Shown here: positions 11,947-25,700 of the stretch, piece after piece
Numbering within the stretch: the stretch's first letter is position 1
How the letters are laid out: every line of letters begins with the position of its first letter
Assembly (NCBI RefSeq): GCF_000764305.2
Contig: NW_025944682.1
Span: 168,711 to 232,710 of the forward strand
Source: Hyalella azteca
Taxonomy: Eukaryota; Arthropoda; Malacostraca; Amphipoda; Hyalellidae
Direction of reading: 5' to 3'
DNA: 64,000 nucleotides
Notes under the pieces: generated by a model
The model's input: the letters and a program-made list of their open reading frames with translations, nothing else
Databases searched by the model: none
Told to the model about the DNA's origin: nothing
Position numbers and translations under genes: made by a program

Positions 11947-13748
11947 TTACATTTGTGAGTGGTACGACAATCCGACTCGAGTAACAATACAATTGTAGCC
12001 AAATGACTGAACTCTCCACTGATATCAAGCTCTTATCAATTGAATAGCTGCCCTGCGTTCCTTTCCCCTTAGAAAAGTCAAGCTTGGGTCACGGGAATAA
12101 AGGCTAGATTCGGCCAGGTTCCTACTTCCGGGGAAAGGGCTCGTTTGCCTTCCGTGAGCCGTAACCTGCCTGGGGCCGTATCACGTAAATTCAAATGAGA
12201 GGCGTTGAGCAACCTGATGTAATCATTACCGGTGACCTTGCCCATACCACGCCCTTTGTCAGAACAGGACTCTTTCTATATTTAACGTGACTTAATGTTG
12301 GTAATTCAATTTCAGTGACACTTCTTTGGGTTTTTTCGCAGGTCATGAACAATCTTATTATCTTCAAACTTATTGCCTGAGCAGCTTTAGCTCGTGGTTG
12401 CTACAGAAGTCTAAATACTCAATTAAAACGGCGACATTTTAGACAATCATCGTCACGTACAAGACGCACATTGTTACCTTGAAAGTCGCATACTATTTAA
12501 CTCTTTTTCATGTCAACCTTACTACAATAAGGATAAAAATAGGAGTGTAAATTTCACGCCTAAACAATATGGCTGTCGGCCTTTGAGGCAGCCATTGTCA
12601 TGCCTTCCTCTGGTCTCGCTACAAGGCTATCCTTCTTTGTGACCTCAAATAACTTCTCAGTAGAAAATTAAATTCTTCTTTAACTCATGTATGAAAGCCT
12701 GTGCATGAAAACTAAAGCAAACAAATTTGAGTGCTTATTGATTACTTCGGAAAAAATTATTTTCGATGTTTTGTCTTGGAGATTCTTTTTTATTGGAGAT
12801 AAAAAAATATTGGAGATTCTTTTTTACCTAAATAAACATAACATTTAGCAATAAATGTAGCTGCTGATTTGTTTCAGAATTGATTGTCCATTCAGCTGAA
12901 ATTTTGGCACTTCATCGGCGTTCTGTTATTATTTATTCGTAAGCTAAAAAAATCAGTAGCCCATAATATTAACTTATTTAATTTTTACAACAGTTCATGA
13001 CCATTTCATCATTTCCCTGTAAATACTGCAATATCGTCGGCCTGAATAAGAGCAGTTGAACTGTCACGCTGTGAACTTTTATGGCGGTGCGAGTTCAAGT
13101 CCTTGAGTTCTTTTCTAGACTCGTGATTGAAACATTTACTCGACGCAGGCAGGCGGATCTCTGGTGATATATTCCTCTCACGCGACTTGATCGCTGCGCT
13201 CGCGGAAGTCAACGCTGATCTAGAACAGACAGAATACGACCAATGATGGCCGATGGCATGACATGCTGATAAATAGACATGAAGCATACGCTATTCTTTG
13301 AAGAGATGAAAGTGTAATCTCCTACCTACTTCCCTTCAACAGGAGTGAATGTACTATACAGCTTTACGGAGGCATACGTGTACATATCAGGATGATTTGA
13401 TTCGTCTTTAATTTATCCTCGGAAAAAATCTTTAAAAAATCAAAATTCTCCAAAAATCAGTTATATTTTTTATATGCTCGAATTTTTTTTATTTTGGTTT
13501 AATTTTTATCAGTTCTAACTTTAAATGCGAGTCAGAACCTCAATGAACTAATGAACTTGACTCGAGAATAGAGCAACGATGAAATGCACTCATTAATTAC
13601 AGAATAACCGTGGCAGTATCTCGGTACAGATTCTAGACATCGTCAAGCGTGATTAATTCTCACTGGCTTAGGTGAAGGAAATGTTCCATTAAAGGAAGAA
13701 GTTCATCGATACTTTCTTTCTCACGTTTATCCCTTGTCTCTGTTCCAG
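11947..13748. other. Region upstream of the SLC6 exons, start exon not found
   Basis: This stretch should hold, or be spliced across by, the missing 5' exon of the downstream transporter. I could not find an ATG exon ending in the required phase with a convincing donor. A GC-richer block at 12.05-12.26 kb has no long open frame. Confidence 0.4.
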
Positions 13749-16700
13749 GCGTGACGCCAGAAGATCCGGCCCCAACTCTTTCAGAGGACCGCCCCCTCTC
13801 TCACCTGCTCGGCACATTCCTCCCAATCTCAGTAGCAGCAGCTTCCGATCAGTTAGTCCAGGATCCACTTCACCATCAGTTTCCCTCATCACAAATGGAC
13901 ACAGAAGTCTTTGTACCTCACCAATCAAAGGCCTGCAAACTCATGATGCGGCTTCGAACACTTTGCCTAATGATACTAGACGAACAAGCAATTTATTGAA
14001 TCATTCATCTACTTCCAGTAATCACCAAATCCCCGAAATTTCTCTTTATCCAAATGGCCGGCCAAGAAATGATTCAAGTGTATCTAGCGCCAGTCACAAT
14101 CGTTCAAGTAGCGCCCCAGACAACTCTTTCACTTCTACTGAGCCATCAGTTTCTCATCACCTGTCCTCTCAGTCTGGTATAACTTCGTATCTCGTATCAC
14201 CCTTGCATCTGCCCAACAGAAATACTATCAGTCCTTCTATACGTCCTCCAAGTTCAGCTGCTAGGACAACGTCACCCCGCCGTACTCAAAGAAGTTCAGA
14301 TGAAGACACACGGAGATCACGAACGCCACAACGTACAGTAAACAGACGAGAACGCAGTCAGAATGGACGAAGTGGTAGATCACATGTTTCACCTTCCAAT
14401 GTTTCAACTTCAAGTACCAACAGCTCGCGATCAGCATCTCATAGAGTTTCGACGAATCCTGGAGTTTCTATAACCCCTGCAGCACATAGCCGAGCACCCT
14501 CCGCATCCTGCGCCGAAGACGAATCTCGTAGATCTAGTGCAGCGTAAGTAAAAAAGGAAAAATTCCATTTCGTTGACAATTTTGTGGCATTACATAGCTT
14601 GTATATCAATTGAAAATTTTTTTATGCACTGCAATGCAATTTAGTTGCAGAAATGAACTTTGTATTTGTCTGTATTTTAATGCCTCATTCACTCGTGTTA
14701 TATTCAGTGGATCAGAAGGTCGACCATCCGAGAGCAGCAGCAGCAGCAGTAGCAGCACCTCCGCTGCTGGCTCTCGTACAGACCGAGGCGCGCGTAGACG
14801 CCAACGACCTCCGGGTAAGTGGGCCGCGACTCTACAATTCTACATTCCCTAATCTCAGTAATCTGTACTCAACTATGCTGATTTTTAGCCAGTCTGTACA
14901 ATATTGTTATCAGCTGTAGCTCTTTTAGCTAAGCTGTAGGCCGCCTGTAGCATAGATCTGCGATCAGCAAACTCGCTGGCGCTTAGCAATACAATCAATC
15001 TGGATATTTACATGACATGAACATTTTATAACGACAGAGAATAAAAACGTTCCGTTACTTTTTCGGTCGTCTTGCATTAAGAAAAATTAAATGGAGAGAA
15101 TAATTATTTCATGGCAGCGGTTACGTGCGCTGAAGATCAGGACGTATGGCCCCATCATCACTCGGGCCTCATGGCTTCCCTGGCGGTCACTGTCACGGTT
15201 TTCAACATCTCCCGCTTTGCCGTCCTTGGAGCCGCATTCGGCTGTGAGTGTTTCACCCTGAGATCTTTTATCTCTTATTTTTCCATATATTCATGTGAAA
15301 TCTTCTCATGAACGTCAATGAAATTATTTTTTCTATGTAAAATTTTGATTAATCGCATTTGCGAGCTATATTACTTGTGTTTCATGCCTGCCTATGTAAC
15401 GAATCTTCAGAGTTGAGATTACAACTGACTGTGTGTCATTTACCACCTACGTGATGTAACGATGTTACATGCTGTCGCTATTAACATTTGTCACGCGCTT
15501 AGTCATTGTATTATAATTAATATAAATGCAGATGTTATTTGCCAGTCCGATCCTCGTAACATTACTCAATATTTTGACTCATTATTTGAGTCTCATGTTA
15601 CAGGGCCGTTCTTGGTGCAATGGCTCATCTTATCTCTGGTGTTGGGAGTACCGCTACTAACTCTTCACGTGGCCCTCGGTCAGCACACGGGCCTGGGTGC
15701 TTTGCAACTCTGGAAAGTTGCTCCGATATTCCAGGTTTGTTTTCGACATCGATTACGACAATATTGTTATTCGTGCAACGTATGGAGGCAATATTCCTAA
15801 TGCGAAATATTACGAAATTCAGACATTCCGTTAGACATGAAGTTAGTCACACCCTACCTAACCAGCCACACCTTTTGCTTTTGTTAATTTTTTTTTATTC
15901 ATCTACAGCACGTCTGGTCCTGAATTGCGATACAAATTTTTGTGTTGAGATCATTCGTATTGACAACCGCTAAATCTTTATTCTATCAAAGTCTTTGTTC
16001 ATTTCACCACAGCTTTCTACATAATTGATCTATTCTCACGTATTTTGGGTTCAATGCACAGAACATTTGAAGGGAACATGGTATCTTGGGTTCAATGCAC
16101 AGAACATTTGAAGGGGACATGGTATCTTGGGTTCAATGCATAGAACATTTGAAGGGGACATGGTATCTTGGGTTCAATGCATAGAACATTTGAAGGGGAC
16201 ATGGTATCTTGGGTTCAATGCACAAAACATTTGAAGAAGACATGCCGTTTTCTTGCAGGGGGTTGGGGTGAGTCTGGTGCTGGCACAGCTGGTGCTGGGT
16301 GTCTACTGCAGCGTGCCCATCGCCTGGCTCTTCGTTTACTTCAACGATTCGTTCTTCACCGACCAGGACGCCTTCAGCTGGTCCAGCTGTAAAAAACGTA
16401 ATATATCATAATTCTTAGAAAGTATCGTGTTATATTTCGTGGTTCAATTCACGATTTGACAATAAATTTATATAAAGTAAATTGAAAGTAAATAATTTGC
16501 TGGCAGGACTCTTTTTGATTTCACACATTGAAAATTTTAATTCATGGATGAATAGATCTGAAAAAATTTAAATCCTTTTGAATGTTTAACGGAAATAAAG
16601 AAATGAGTTTATTCTTATTATTTAAATGCAACAATCATCCTATCGTTACGACTTTTTAAATATAACGTAGTCTTTTTACTCTTGTTTCTCAGTGTTTTCT

Positions 16701-19700
16701 GGTGCGAAGTGTTCGAGTGAAGCCAACCTCAGCGACATTCTACCTCTGTCCGTACCTCGCTACCTCAGGTATCAGCTAATGTTGTAAGATGTGGGATTCT
16801 GAAGTAATTCCCCAGCTATCATTTACATGCACTGTATCGAAAAATAAGATTAACGAAGTAATTTGTGCAATTTATAGCAGACATTCGCATAGTTTATATT
16901 ATATTACTAGAAGTCTATGTACGAATTTTTTTCAGCTGGCACGTACAGCAGAGAAACGTGAGCAGTTCGTGGCAGGAGTCGCTTGGATCCCTCAAGTTCA
17001 GCCTTGCCTTCAATGTCGTCATCATTTGGCTCCTTACTTTCATTGCGCTCTGTAAAGGCAAGTATCAAGCTAACATAGGTTTTGGATCCAACACGTGCAT
17101 CTTACTGGAGATTTTTTGGTGGTTTTAACTGTCGTCCCTATTTTATTGTTCATCCGCAAGGCTCAAACACGCGAATTTTTCTGTCGATTTTTTGATGGTT
17201 TTAACTGTCGTCCCTAATTTATTGTTCATTCGCAAGAAGATTAAATTGAAGAATCTTTTAATCGAAAGCATTTTATTATGATAAATAATTATTGAATTCC
17301 TACACCAAGCTGATAAATAATAACTTGAAATCCAGTTGAAGCAATGACTAGCCATTCCTGTTCGCCTACTCAAATAATTTCACTGCTCACCAAAAATCAC
17401 ATGTGCGCCATTAAGTTAGACGCGCTGTGCAGGCAACCGCGTGTACGGGAAGGTGAGCTACGTGATCTTCATCGTGCCGCTGCTGTGCTTCTTGGCCGTG
17501 TGCGTTTACATCGCATCCTGGACTCGCGAGGACCTCTCACTCATTCCTGATTTTGCACGCGCCTTTATGAACAGCAGGGTTAGTTTTGGTTATTTTTAGC
17601 TCATTTTCTCATTTATGGAAAAAATGCACTATTGTGCTCGCCATGTCCGTCCGTCCGTCCGTCCGTCTGTCTGTCTGTCGGTCTGTCTGTCCGTCCATCT
17701 GTCCGTGACCTCAAGTTTTCGTCGACGAGAAAATGCGCACTCTGTCACTCACTGCAGTAAGTACTGAGTTATATTTTTTGTATGGTAGAAACTAAGCCGG
17801 TATTAATTTTCGATGGTAATTATCAATTGAAAACTTTTTGACGCGTTGATAACCACAGTCGGTTTTTGTTTAGGCTTGTGTTTACATATTTTTAATGATT
17901 AGATTCTTTTGTAAACCTAGTTTTTATTTGTGCAGTCTTGGGTGGCAGCAAGTCGAGAGGTTTTCTTAGTATGGGGCCTGCATGGACCTGTGCTGCAGCA
18001 GATGACGGTACACAACAGGTATGTGAGACAATTTTTTTAGCGCATTTTCTCATTTATGGAAAGAATGCACTATTGTGCTCGCCATGTCCGTCTGTCTGTC
18101 CGTCCGTCTGTCCGTGACCTCAAGTTTTCGTCGACGAGAAAATGCGCTCTCTGTCACTCACTGCAGTGAATACTGAGTTATATTTTTTTATCTTATCGCT
18201 CTCGCACCTCAGCACGCAATTGAATGCATCATTAATAATAAGATATAGTATATATTCTGATCGTTCCAATCATCGGGTACTTATTTGTAAAAAAAAGTAC
18301 TTGCAGAACAGTAATTTTACATAGAATGCCATAGAAAAATTATCCGGAACATTGCAGACGGGGTCAAAGCATCAAGAGTCACGTGTGGCTGCTGGTGCTG
18401 ACGACGGTGCTGGTGCTGGTACTGGCTTCTGTGACCGGCTCCTGCTGCGCCGCCTCCTTCAGGCACATCGGTCTCAAATATTCGCCATCTTCGTTTGGTG
18501 AGATCATCGTTGCCAAAACCTGTTTTCCTGCTATCGGGTCTTGTTACGATATTGGATTCGCATCAGTTATGGACGGTATTCATATATTTTATGATGGAAT
18601 TATTTGTATTGTTGAATTGACTTCGTATCTGTTACTGTACTACGATTATTTGCTTTATAAATAATTTGAATTTATCCGTGTGTTTCTGCTTTCTTCTCTA
18701 CGAATACTTTAAAAATTGAAGAAGTAGAAATATAAGAATGCACTTAACGTTTCTTAGGCCACTTAACTTTTCTAAGGATGAGGCCGGAATTGAACTATTC
18801 GTTCGAGTGGCCATTTCAGACATTGTTGACGACAAACGTACGTTTGACCGTTATAAAAAATGCAAAATGACTGTCATTGTGCTTTTCCTATATTAAATAT
18901 GCCTGTGGTTACTCCATCCCTGTTGTACTGTTGTAATAAGTTGCACATAATTACAGAAACCCCTGACACCGCTCAGTTCCTCGTGCCATTACGTGACTCC
19001 AGCGAGAGTCTTGACGCTGCTGAGGGAGTGCAGACCGACGTGAGGGCGAGCAGCAATGCCCTCGCCCCTCACGGCGCCCTATGGGAGGACCTATACGACG
19101 CCCGTGCTGAACGCGAGGGCATGAGTGGCACAGACGATGGTCTCATCCATGTCTTGTATGACAAACTTTTCTACATGGCATCGCAGCTCATGGTCTCGCA
19201 CATGCGATATGATTCTCTCTACGTCGGCATTAGGATCTCCTATCCGCAGCTTGGTGAGACCTCGAAACTTGTATGATGTGAATTAACTTATGAGCGCATT
19301 GTTCGATGTCTAAAGTGAGTTTTATTTCTGTAGGTGCAGGAACCCATTAATTTCGTCCTTATCAGTACCCTCTAATTTTTAGAATCTAGGTTTTAGCACA
19401 AGAACGTTTCACTGTACACTGTAGGCATTTCGCAGGTACACTGTACGGCTTGCTGTACGACAATATGCTCAGCATGGAGAAGCCTGACCATCTGGCACAC
19501 GGTCCTTGGAAGCGTCCCGCCACTACTGACTGGAGTCGCAGCCCTCCGTTTCGGTGCGTTTCCTTCTTGTTGTATATATATATACATATAAATTTCAAAT
19601 CATATGTAAATCACGAATAATCTGAGAGCCAAGAATCGTGTGAGGTTAAAGTTATAACGAACTGCAGTAAAATTACGTGTTTTCTCGTAGCAGCAGTAAA

Positions 19701-22700
19701 ATTACGTGTTTGCTCGTATTAATAAACAAGCTATACACCTATACTGTATATGTAAACCAACTGTTGCATGAATGCTCTCGGTTAATTTTTCTTGTCCACT
19801 TTGCAGAAGATTTTATAACATGTCGACGAAATTGTAGGGGCATTTGATTAAATTGTAAGGCGGCACATTGTTAGTCAAATCAAATTCTACTTTTGCATTT
19901 GAAACGTTGATAATAGAATTGGATTTGACGTTGCGTCTGAAATGCTGCCTAGTGGTGAAACGTATTTTTTACGGACTACATAAATCCAATTCATCAACAA
20001 TCAGGAAATCGCGAGTTCAGGACAAGTCCAGGAGTGGCTACCAGAGCTTGCGATTAGCGACGGAACTTTTCCCAGCGTTTGTGGGGGTCCACGGCGCCGA
20101 GCAGATCTCCATGATCTGGGCGATGTTATTCTACTTCTCCTTGTTGCTGCTGGGCATAGCGCAGCAGGTGAGCCTCGATTGCCAGTCAATTTCTCGTTTG
20201 ATAAAAGCTATGTCGTGCAAAGGTGCTTGTGTGAAGAGTTGAAACCATACCCTTTTTGTCGTTAAAATTCAATGCCTGTATTCATTGAACTCTAAAAATA
20301 TTTGTAATGAAGTTCTTTAATTCTGACAAATATCATGGGACCAAAAATAAGTCATTGTAAATAATGTTTAAACAATGCAATACCAACGACTTTTCGGCAC
20401 CAAACCACCGCCTAATTTTACAATGGTTGAGCGATTATCAAGATTTCACAAGCCCTCTTCAATGCTCACAAATATGATTATGGGACCATAAAATAAGTTA
20501 TTGTAAACAAGGTTCATACGATGCAATACCAACGACTTTTCAGCACGAAACTACCGCCTAATTTTACAATGGTTGTGCGATTATCAAGATTTCACAAGCC
20601 CTCCGTTTTGGTGCCTTTTCTTCTTGTTGTTACAACATATATATTTCAAATCTTATCTAAATATCAAGCCCTGATAAATTCTCTGAGGTGATAAATTCTG
20701 TGAGGTGATAAATTCTGTGAGGTGATAAATTCTTGCAAGTGATATAGAATAGAATAGAAGTGTCGGCGTTGAAGAAATAGGCCCATGGCCTGTTACCGAT
20801 TCTTGAACTTTTCGTGACTTGATTCACAAGGGATCCGGCCTTTGGAACCCGAACTTTCCATAGCTGACGATTGATTAAGATAGCTGCTGGACTTATTGCC
20901 TGGTGCGTAATTTGCTAGGCATTTTGAGACTGAACTGTTGGTACATTGCAGCTCGCGGTGTGGCGCACGCTGGTGGAGATTGTGATCAGCAGCACGGGAC
21001 TGCAGAGGAAGCGGGGTCTCGTCACCGCCTGCTGCTGCCTGGTCGGCCTCTCCGCTGCCCTACCACTCTCATCCCAGGTGACTTAGGGAGACACCGCGCA
21101 GTAAACTCTTCTAAATATTTTGTAGTTGTAATAACCCTTAAGATTGCCTCGGACTAGAGTATACTTTTCAGATTTTTTATGTTGTTTAATCATATCTATG
21201 TGAAAGGTATTGATTTAGACATACTGTAAACGCTAATGGATTTCTTGTTTCATCTGATAAAGTAAACAAGGTTTCATATCGTGCAGTTGAACGTGCAGCT
21301 CGAAGTTGGATGTTCAACATTTTATTTTTGACTAAGTATCTTGCCGAAAGTTTCCATGACTTTTGTAAACAACCCCATTGTATTCAAAATAGCTGACGAA
21401 AATTGTTGGGTTTTCTAACAAAATTAGTTTCTTTCACAAATAACAACTGTTTCTCCATCAGCTCGGGCCAGACTTGCTTTACTTCTTGGACTACATCATC
21501 GGATGCGCGTGGTGGCTCATGATTCTGCAGCTGGTGCAGGTTAGACTGATTTGCATTCAACATTCCCAATTGGCAACAATTGGGAACTGTTCAAAATAGC
21601 ATATTACTGTAGGTACCATACGAGCTCTGAAACTTAGCATTATTGTATATTTTTCCTCTACTCAATCCCATTGATTACTTTCCTGCAGCTAAATAACTTT
21701 ACCTTATAGGTATTTGAATTCTCTCGCTTTTACTTTATACATGCAGGTTTTACCTCGCTCCCTCTTACTGACAATCGCAATAACGATTATTAAACATCCT
21801 TAACCAAATAAATCTTGGTTAATTATATATATTTGCCATATATATATGTATATATTTCTTACATTTGCTATAAGTTTTGGAACTCTCATAGTTGCATTTT
21901 AGAAATGCCCTCACTTCCTCGCGCGCAGGTGTTTGCGATTCTTTTCGTGCGCGGCAAGCCCGTGAGCGCCCAAGACATCGTCTCGGCCATCGCGGGCGGC
22001 CGCCACGCGTCGCGAGTGCCTGGTTGGTCCGTCCACATTTCGGCCTTCGCCTGCAGCATCCTGGTCCCTGTGGGCCTTCTAGTGCTGTCCATCTCTTCCT
22101 TCAAGTCCGGCCAGTATCGAGAGGTCAGAGAAGTATAGTCTTCTAAGTCCGGCCAGTATCGAGAGGTCAGAGAAGTATAATCTTTTAAGTCCGGCCAGTA
22201 TCGAGAGGTCTTCTAAGTCCAGCCAGTATCGAGAGGTCAAAGAAGTATAGACTTCTAAGTTTAACCGAAAATCGACACAACTGCTTGTGTTGCCAGCAAG
22301 TGATGGAAAATTATCTCGGAAGGATAAAAAGCAATATTGCAGTGAAGTTTTCATGAATAAAAATGAGTTAGTTTGTAATTGTATGCATAATGTTAAATAA
22401 GCGCGTCGTAATTCTAGAGTTCATCATAATTGGACTTCACAATTAAAAAATTGATTTCTCCATTTATTTTTTTCATATTGATTGCTACTTTCATCAGGTA
22501 GCGTCCGTTCAGCATCAAAGGCTCTCATGTGAACCTTGCATAGTTTTCTTTAGGTCAGGCCATCGCAATAATAGCACAAGCATAGAGTTCCTGTGAAACA
22601 CTGCTGGCATTTTAAAACCCTACTGGGGATACATGAGCGCATCCAGACGTGAACAAAGTTACTAGTAAAACAAACTATTGAGAAATTCGAAATTCGTATT

Positions 22701-25700
22701 TAAATATCACCTTGTACACCCTTCAGTAATAATAATAGCGGTTACAGCGTTTAGTAGGCCGTAGGCCTGTCGCCGATTCTTAACATCGCAAAACATTCAC
22801 AGCATTTTGCGGTCTCGAACTCGCAACTCACTGCTACAATTCTTCTTCGCTTAACCGCCCGGCCTCCTCGCCGATTCTGACCAGAAACTGGCGCACAGAG
22901 CTGGGATCAAACCCGCGCCTCTCTTCTCCAATCCCTGGTACTCTGAAATTTAATCACTGGGCCACTCTGGGCCCCAACTCTCTAATTTATCAGGCGATTA
23001 TGTTCCGTAGCGCTGCTCTTGAAAGTTGTGGGGTTTCCGTTCTTGGTTGCTTTCCTCCGTTCAAACGAAATTTTTCTGCACTTTTTCGCTCAAACGAACT
23101 TCGTCACTGTTCTTTACTCAACCGGCATTTGTTGTTCATCTTTACTCTATCTCGGGGAAGGGAATGGTAGTTAATACCGGTCTTACTCTGTGCCCTTATT
23201 TACTCATAATTCTCTACGTCATAAAAATTCCCCAATTCACAAAATCACTATAAATATGTCCAAATCGCACTCGGTATTAACACTCTTCAGTACTAGACAG
23301 GTCCAGTTCCCCAAAAATAATAGTTCTTCATACCTCGGCATGCACTCATTCTCGATGCCACGCCATGTTGTTCCTCCAATTCTAATGGTCGAGGCCGTAG
23401 CCTGACATTGACTGCTTAATTAACGACTCTCAGCCTCCCTAATCTTCAAACTTCGCTTACAGCTATGTTTCGTGTGATGGTTTCAAGTCACGTAAAAATT
23501 ACCTACTCCGATTCAGAATATCAACTCATCATCATCGCCTCCTACACCGTCATTTCAAACCTTAAAAATGTCCCGAATTCTGCCTTGAGGTTGGCTACTA
23601 GATGCCTTAAGGGGACCGGCTACCCTAAAATTTTCAATTTTGGCGTTTTTCGTTTTTTGTGCTCATCTGAAAGCTGGAATTCTGCTCTTTCCAATGGTAC
23701 CACTGCCAACGCTGTACGCCAATATATACGTTCATGACGTCTCTTTAAAGGGAAGCGGGTGAGAGAGTTCTTTAAGTAATTAGATATAAAGTAATTAGCT
23801 GCTGAAATCTTTGAATATAGACCGAATGATACGTGTCTCGATGTTGTAGGATGATATTTGTAGGAGGAGATAGATTTTCTAAAGTACCCCTTTTTAGCCG
23901 TTTTCTATGAATTTCACGTTTTCTATCAATTTTTTTGAAAAATTCATAGAGGCAAAATGTTCTTATTTTTACATTTTACATATGTTTGTGAAGTTTCATG
24001 ATGATCGGATAATAACTGTAGAAGTTTTTCCGGAGGGTAGCCGGTCCCCTTAAAATTACTTCAGTTGATCACGTCCATTCTGAGACAGGAATCTTCCCCT
24101 GTCGATGCTTCTGTAGTGGGCATGCTTATAGTTTATTGTCAGCGTCCTCAAGTCCTTCCACACTTCCTTTTCAATCTTCTCTGCTCTCTTCGGAGACATA
24201 CCTATGAAAGCTTCCAGACTATCCAGCTTTCTCCATCTCGTAGCGTCCATCCTTATGGGAGGCATCACTACTGCCGGCTTTTGTGGTGAGACAAAACGGA
24301 CTCTTCGCAGCGATATTCCATCCAGCATCGCTGAGACCACCGAAATAGCAAGAGAAATCTTGGCTGCCTCGCTTCCGATGAAGTTCCTTTACCCCGCTCA
24401 GAGCTAACTTGGCTCCGTAAGGGCCACTGTAGTTCCACGGCATCCTACCCATGCAGGATGGGACGAGCGCTACACGGAACGTCTCCTACCAGTGTGCAAA
24501 GACCCTAGCAGTTCATTAAGAATTTTTTGCACTTCTTTTTGACGGCACTCGGTATTTTCCTGTCACACAGCCCCACTTAAGGCGGCATTCTTATTCTTTG
24601 CTCCTCTGATTCTTTTTCCAGCTGTCACCTCACTTTTACCACCTCCGCCTTCACACTCGGCTCTCGGCGCAAGAAACAACATTGATCCGAAACTTTGCGG
24701 TACCGTAATATCTAAAAAATACATTTTAAGACGAGAGAAGCACAACGTAAAATGTAGATCATTGGAAATCGTGTGAAGGTAAACGGAATTATATGATAAA
24801 TATTTACAGCCTCATTAAGTTAAGTGATTTACAATACCACCAGACAGCGTGAACAGCCAAGTTCCGTTTGCAGGTGTTCACGTGGTCGTCGAATGGCTAC
24901 TGGCCGGTGTGGGCAAGTCAGGTGGCGTCTGGGCTGCAGCTGCTGCCCATCCTCCTCGTGCCCCTCGTGGCACTCGCTCAGACCTGCAGATTCCTTGCCA
25001 ATACTCGCTATGACCTCTTCCAGGTACGCTGTTAGCGCACGCCACTGTATTTTGCTGCTAGGAACTTGCCATAGCTCGACACGGATCTTTGCCATGTACC
25101 AATAAGAAACACGTACCGGCTCTATGCTGCTGGGAACTTGCCATAGCTCGACACGAATCTTTTCCATGTACCAATAAGGAACACGTAACTGTCCTATGCT
25201 GCTAAGAACTTGCTCATATTTGCTACGGTAGGAACTTGCTAATATTTGCTACGGCCCTTTTCACTCGCTCTAAAAGTGCACCTAACAGTGCTAAGTTGCT
25301 AACGAATGTTTTGCTAAGCTGCATCTCGCGTTCCAGAGGATACAGTTGCTGTACCGGCCGCAGTTCGTGCCACGCATGCAGCACCCACGTCCCCCCACAC
25401 CGCCGCTCTCACCCTCGCGCCACGACCTGGAGTCTGGCGAGGGCGACGCGAGCTATTCAGCGCCCGCGTCTCCCGCCCCCTACTCCGATCCTCCCCCTAA
25501 ATATACCCCGCCGCCTTCTTACTCGACCGCCACGGGCTTAGGGTGAGACCAGCTAAAGTTGTGAATTGAATGAGTTAACATATCGAAAATTGTTGAGGGT
25601 TGATAATAAGGTTATTATCCTGACATTTTAAAACTTCCTTGATGTGTGCACCGTTCCGGCTTGAAGCAGATCTTAATATTTTTCATTCGCATCTACTTTC

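Noticed and set aside
22735..22975. A true tRNA gene
   Set aside because: Box A and B resemble a tRNA, but there is no clear cloverleaf or acceptor stem and a SINE body and tail follow.
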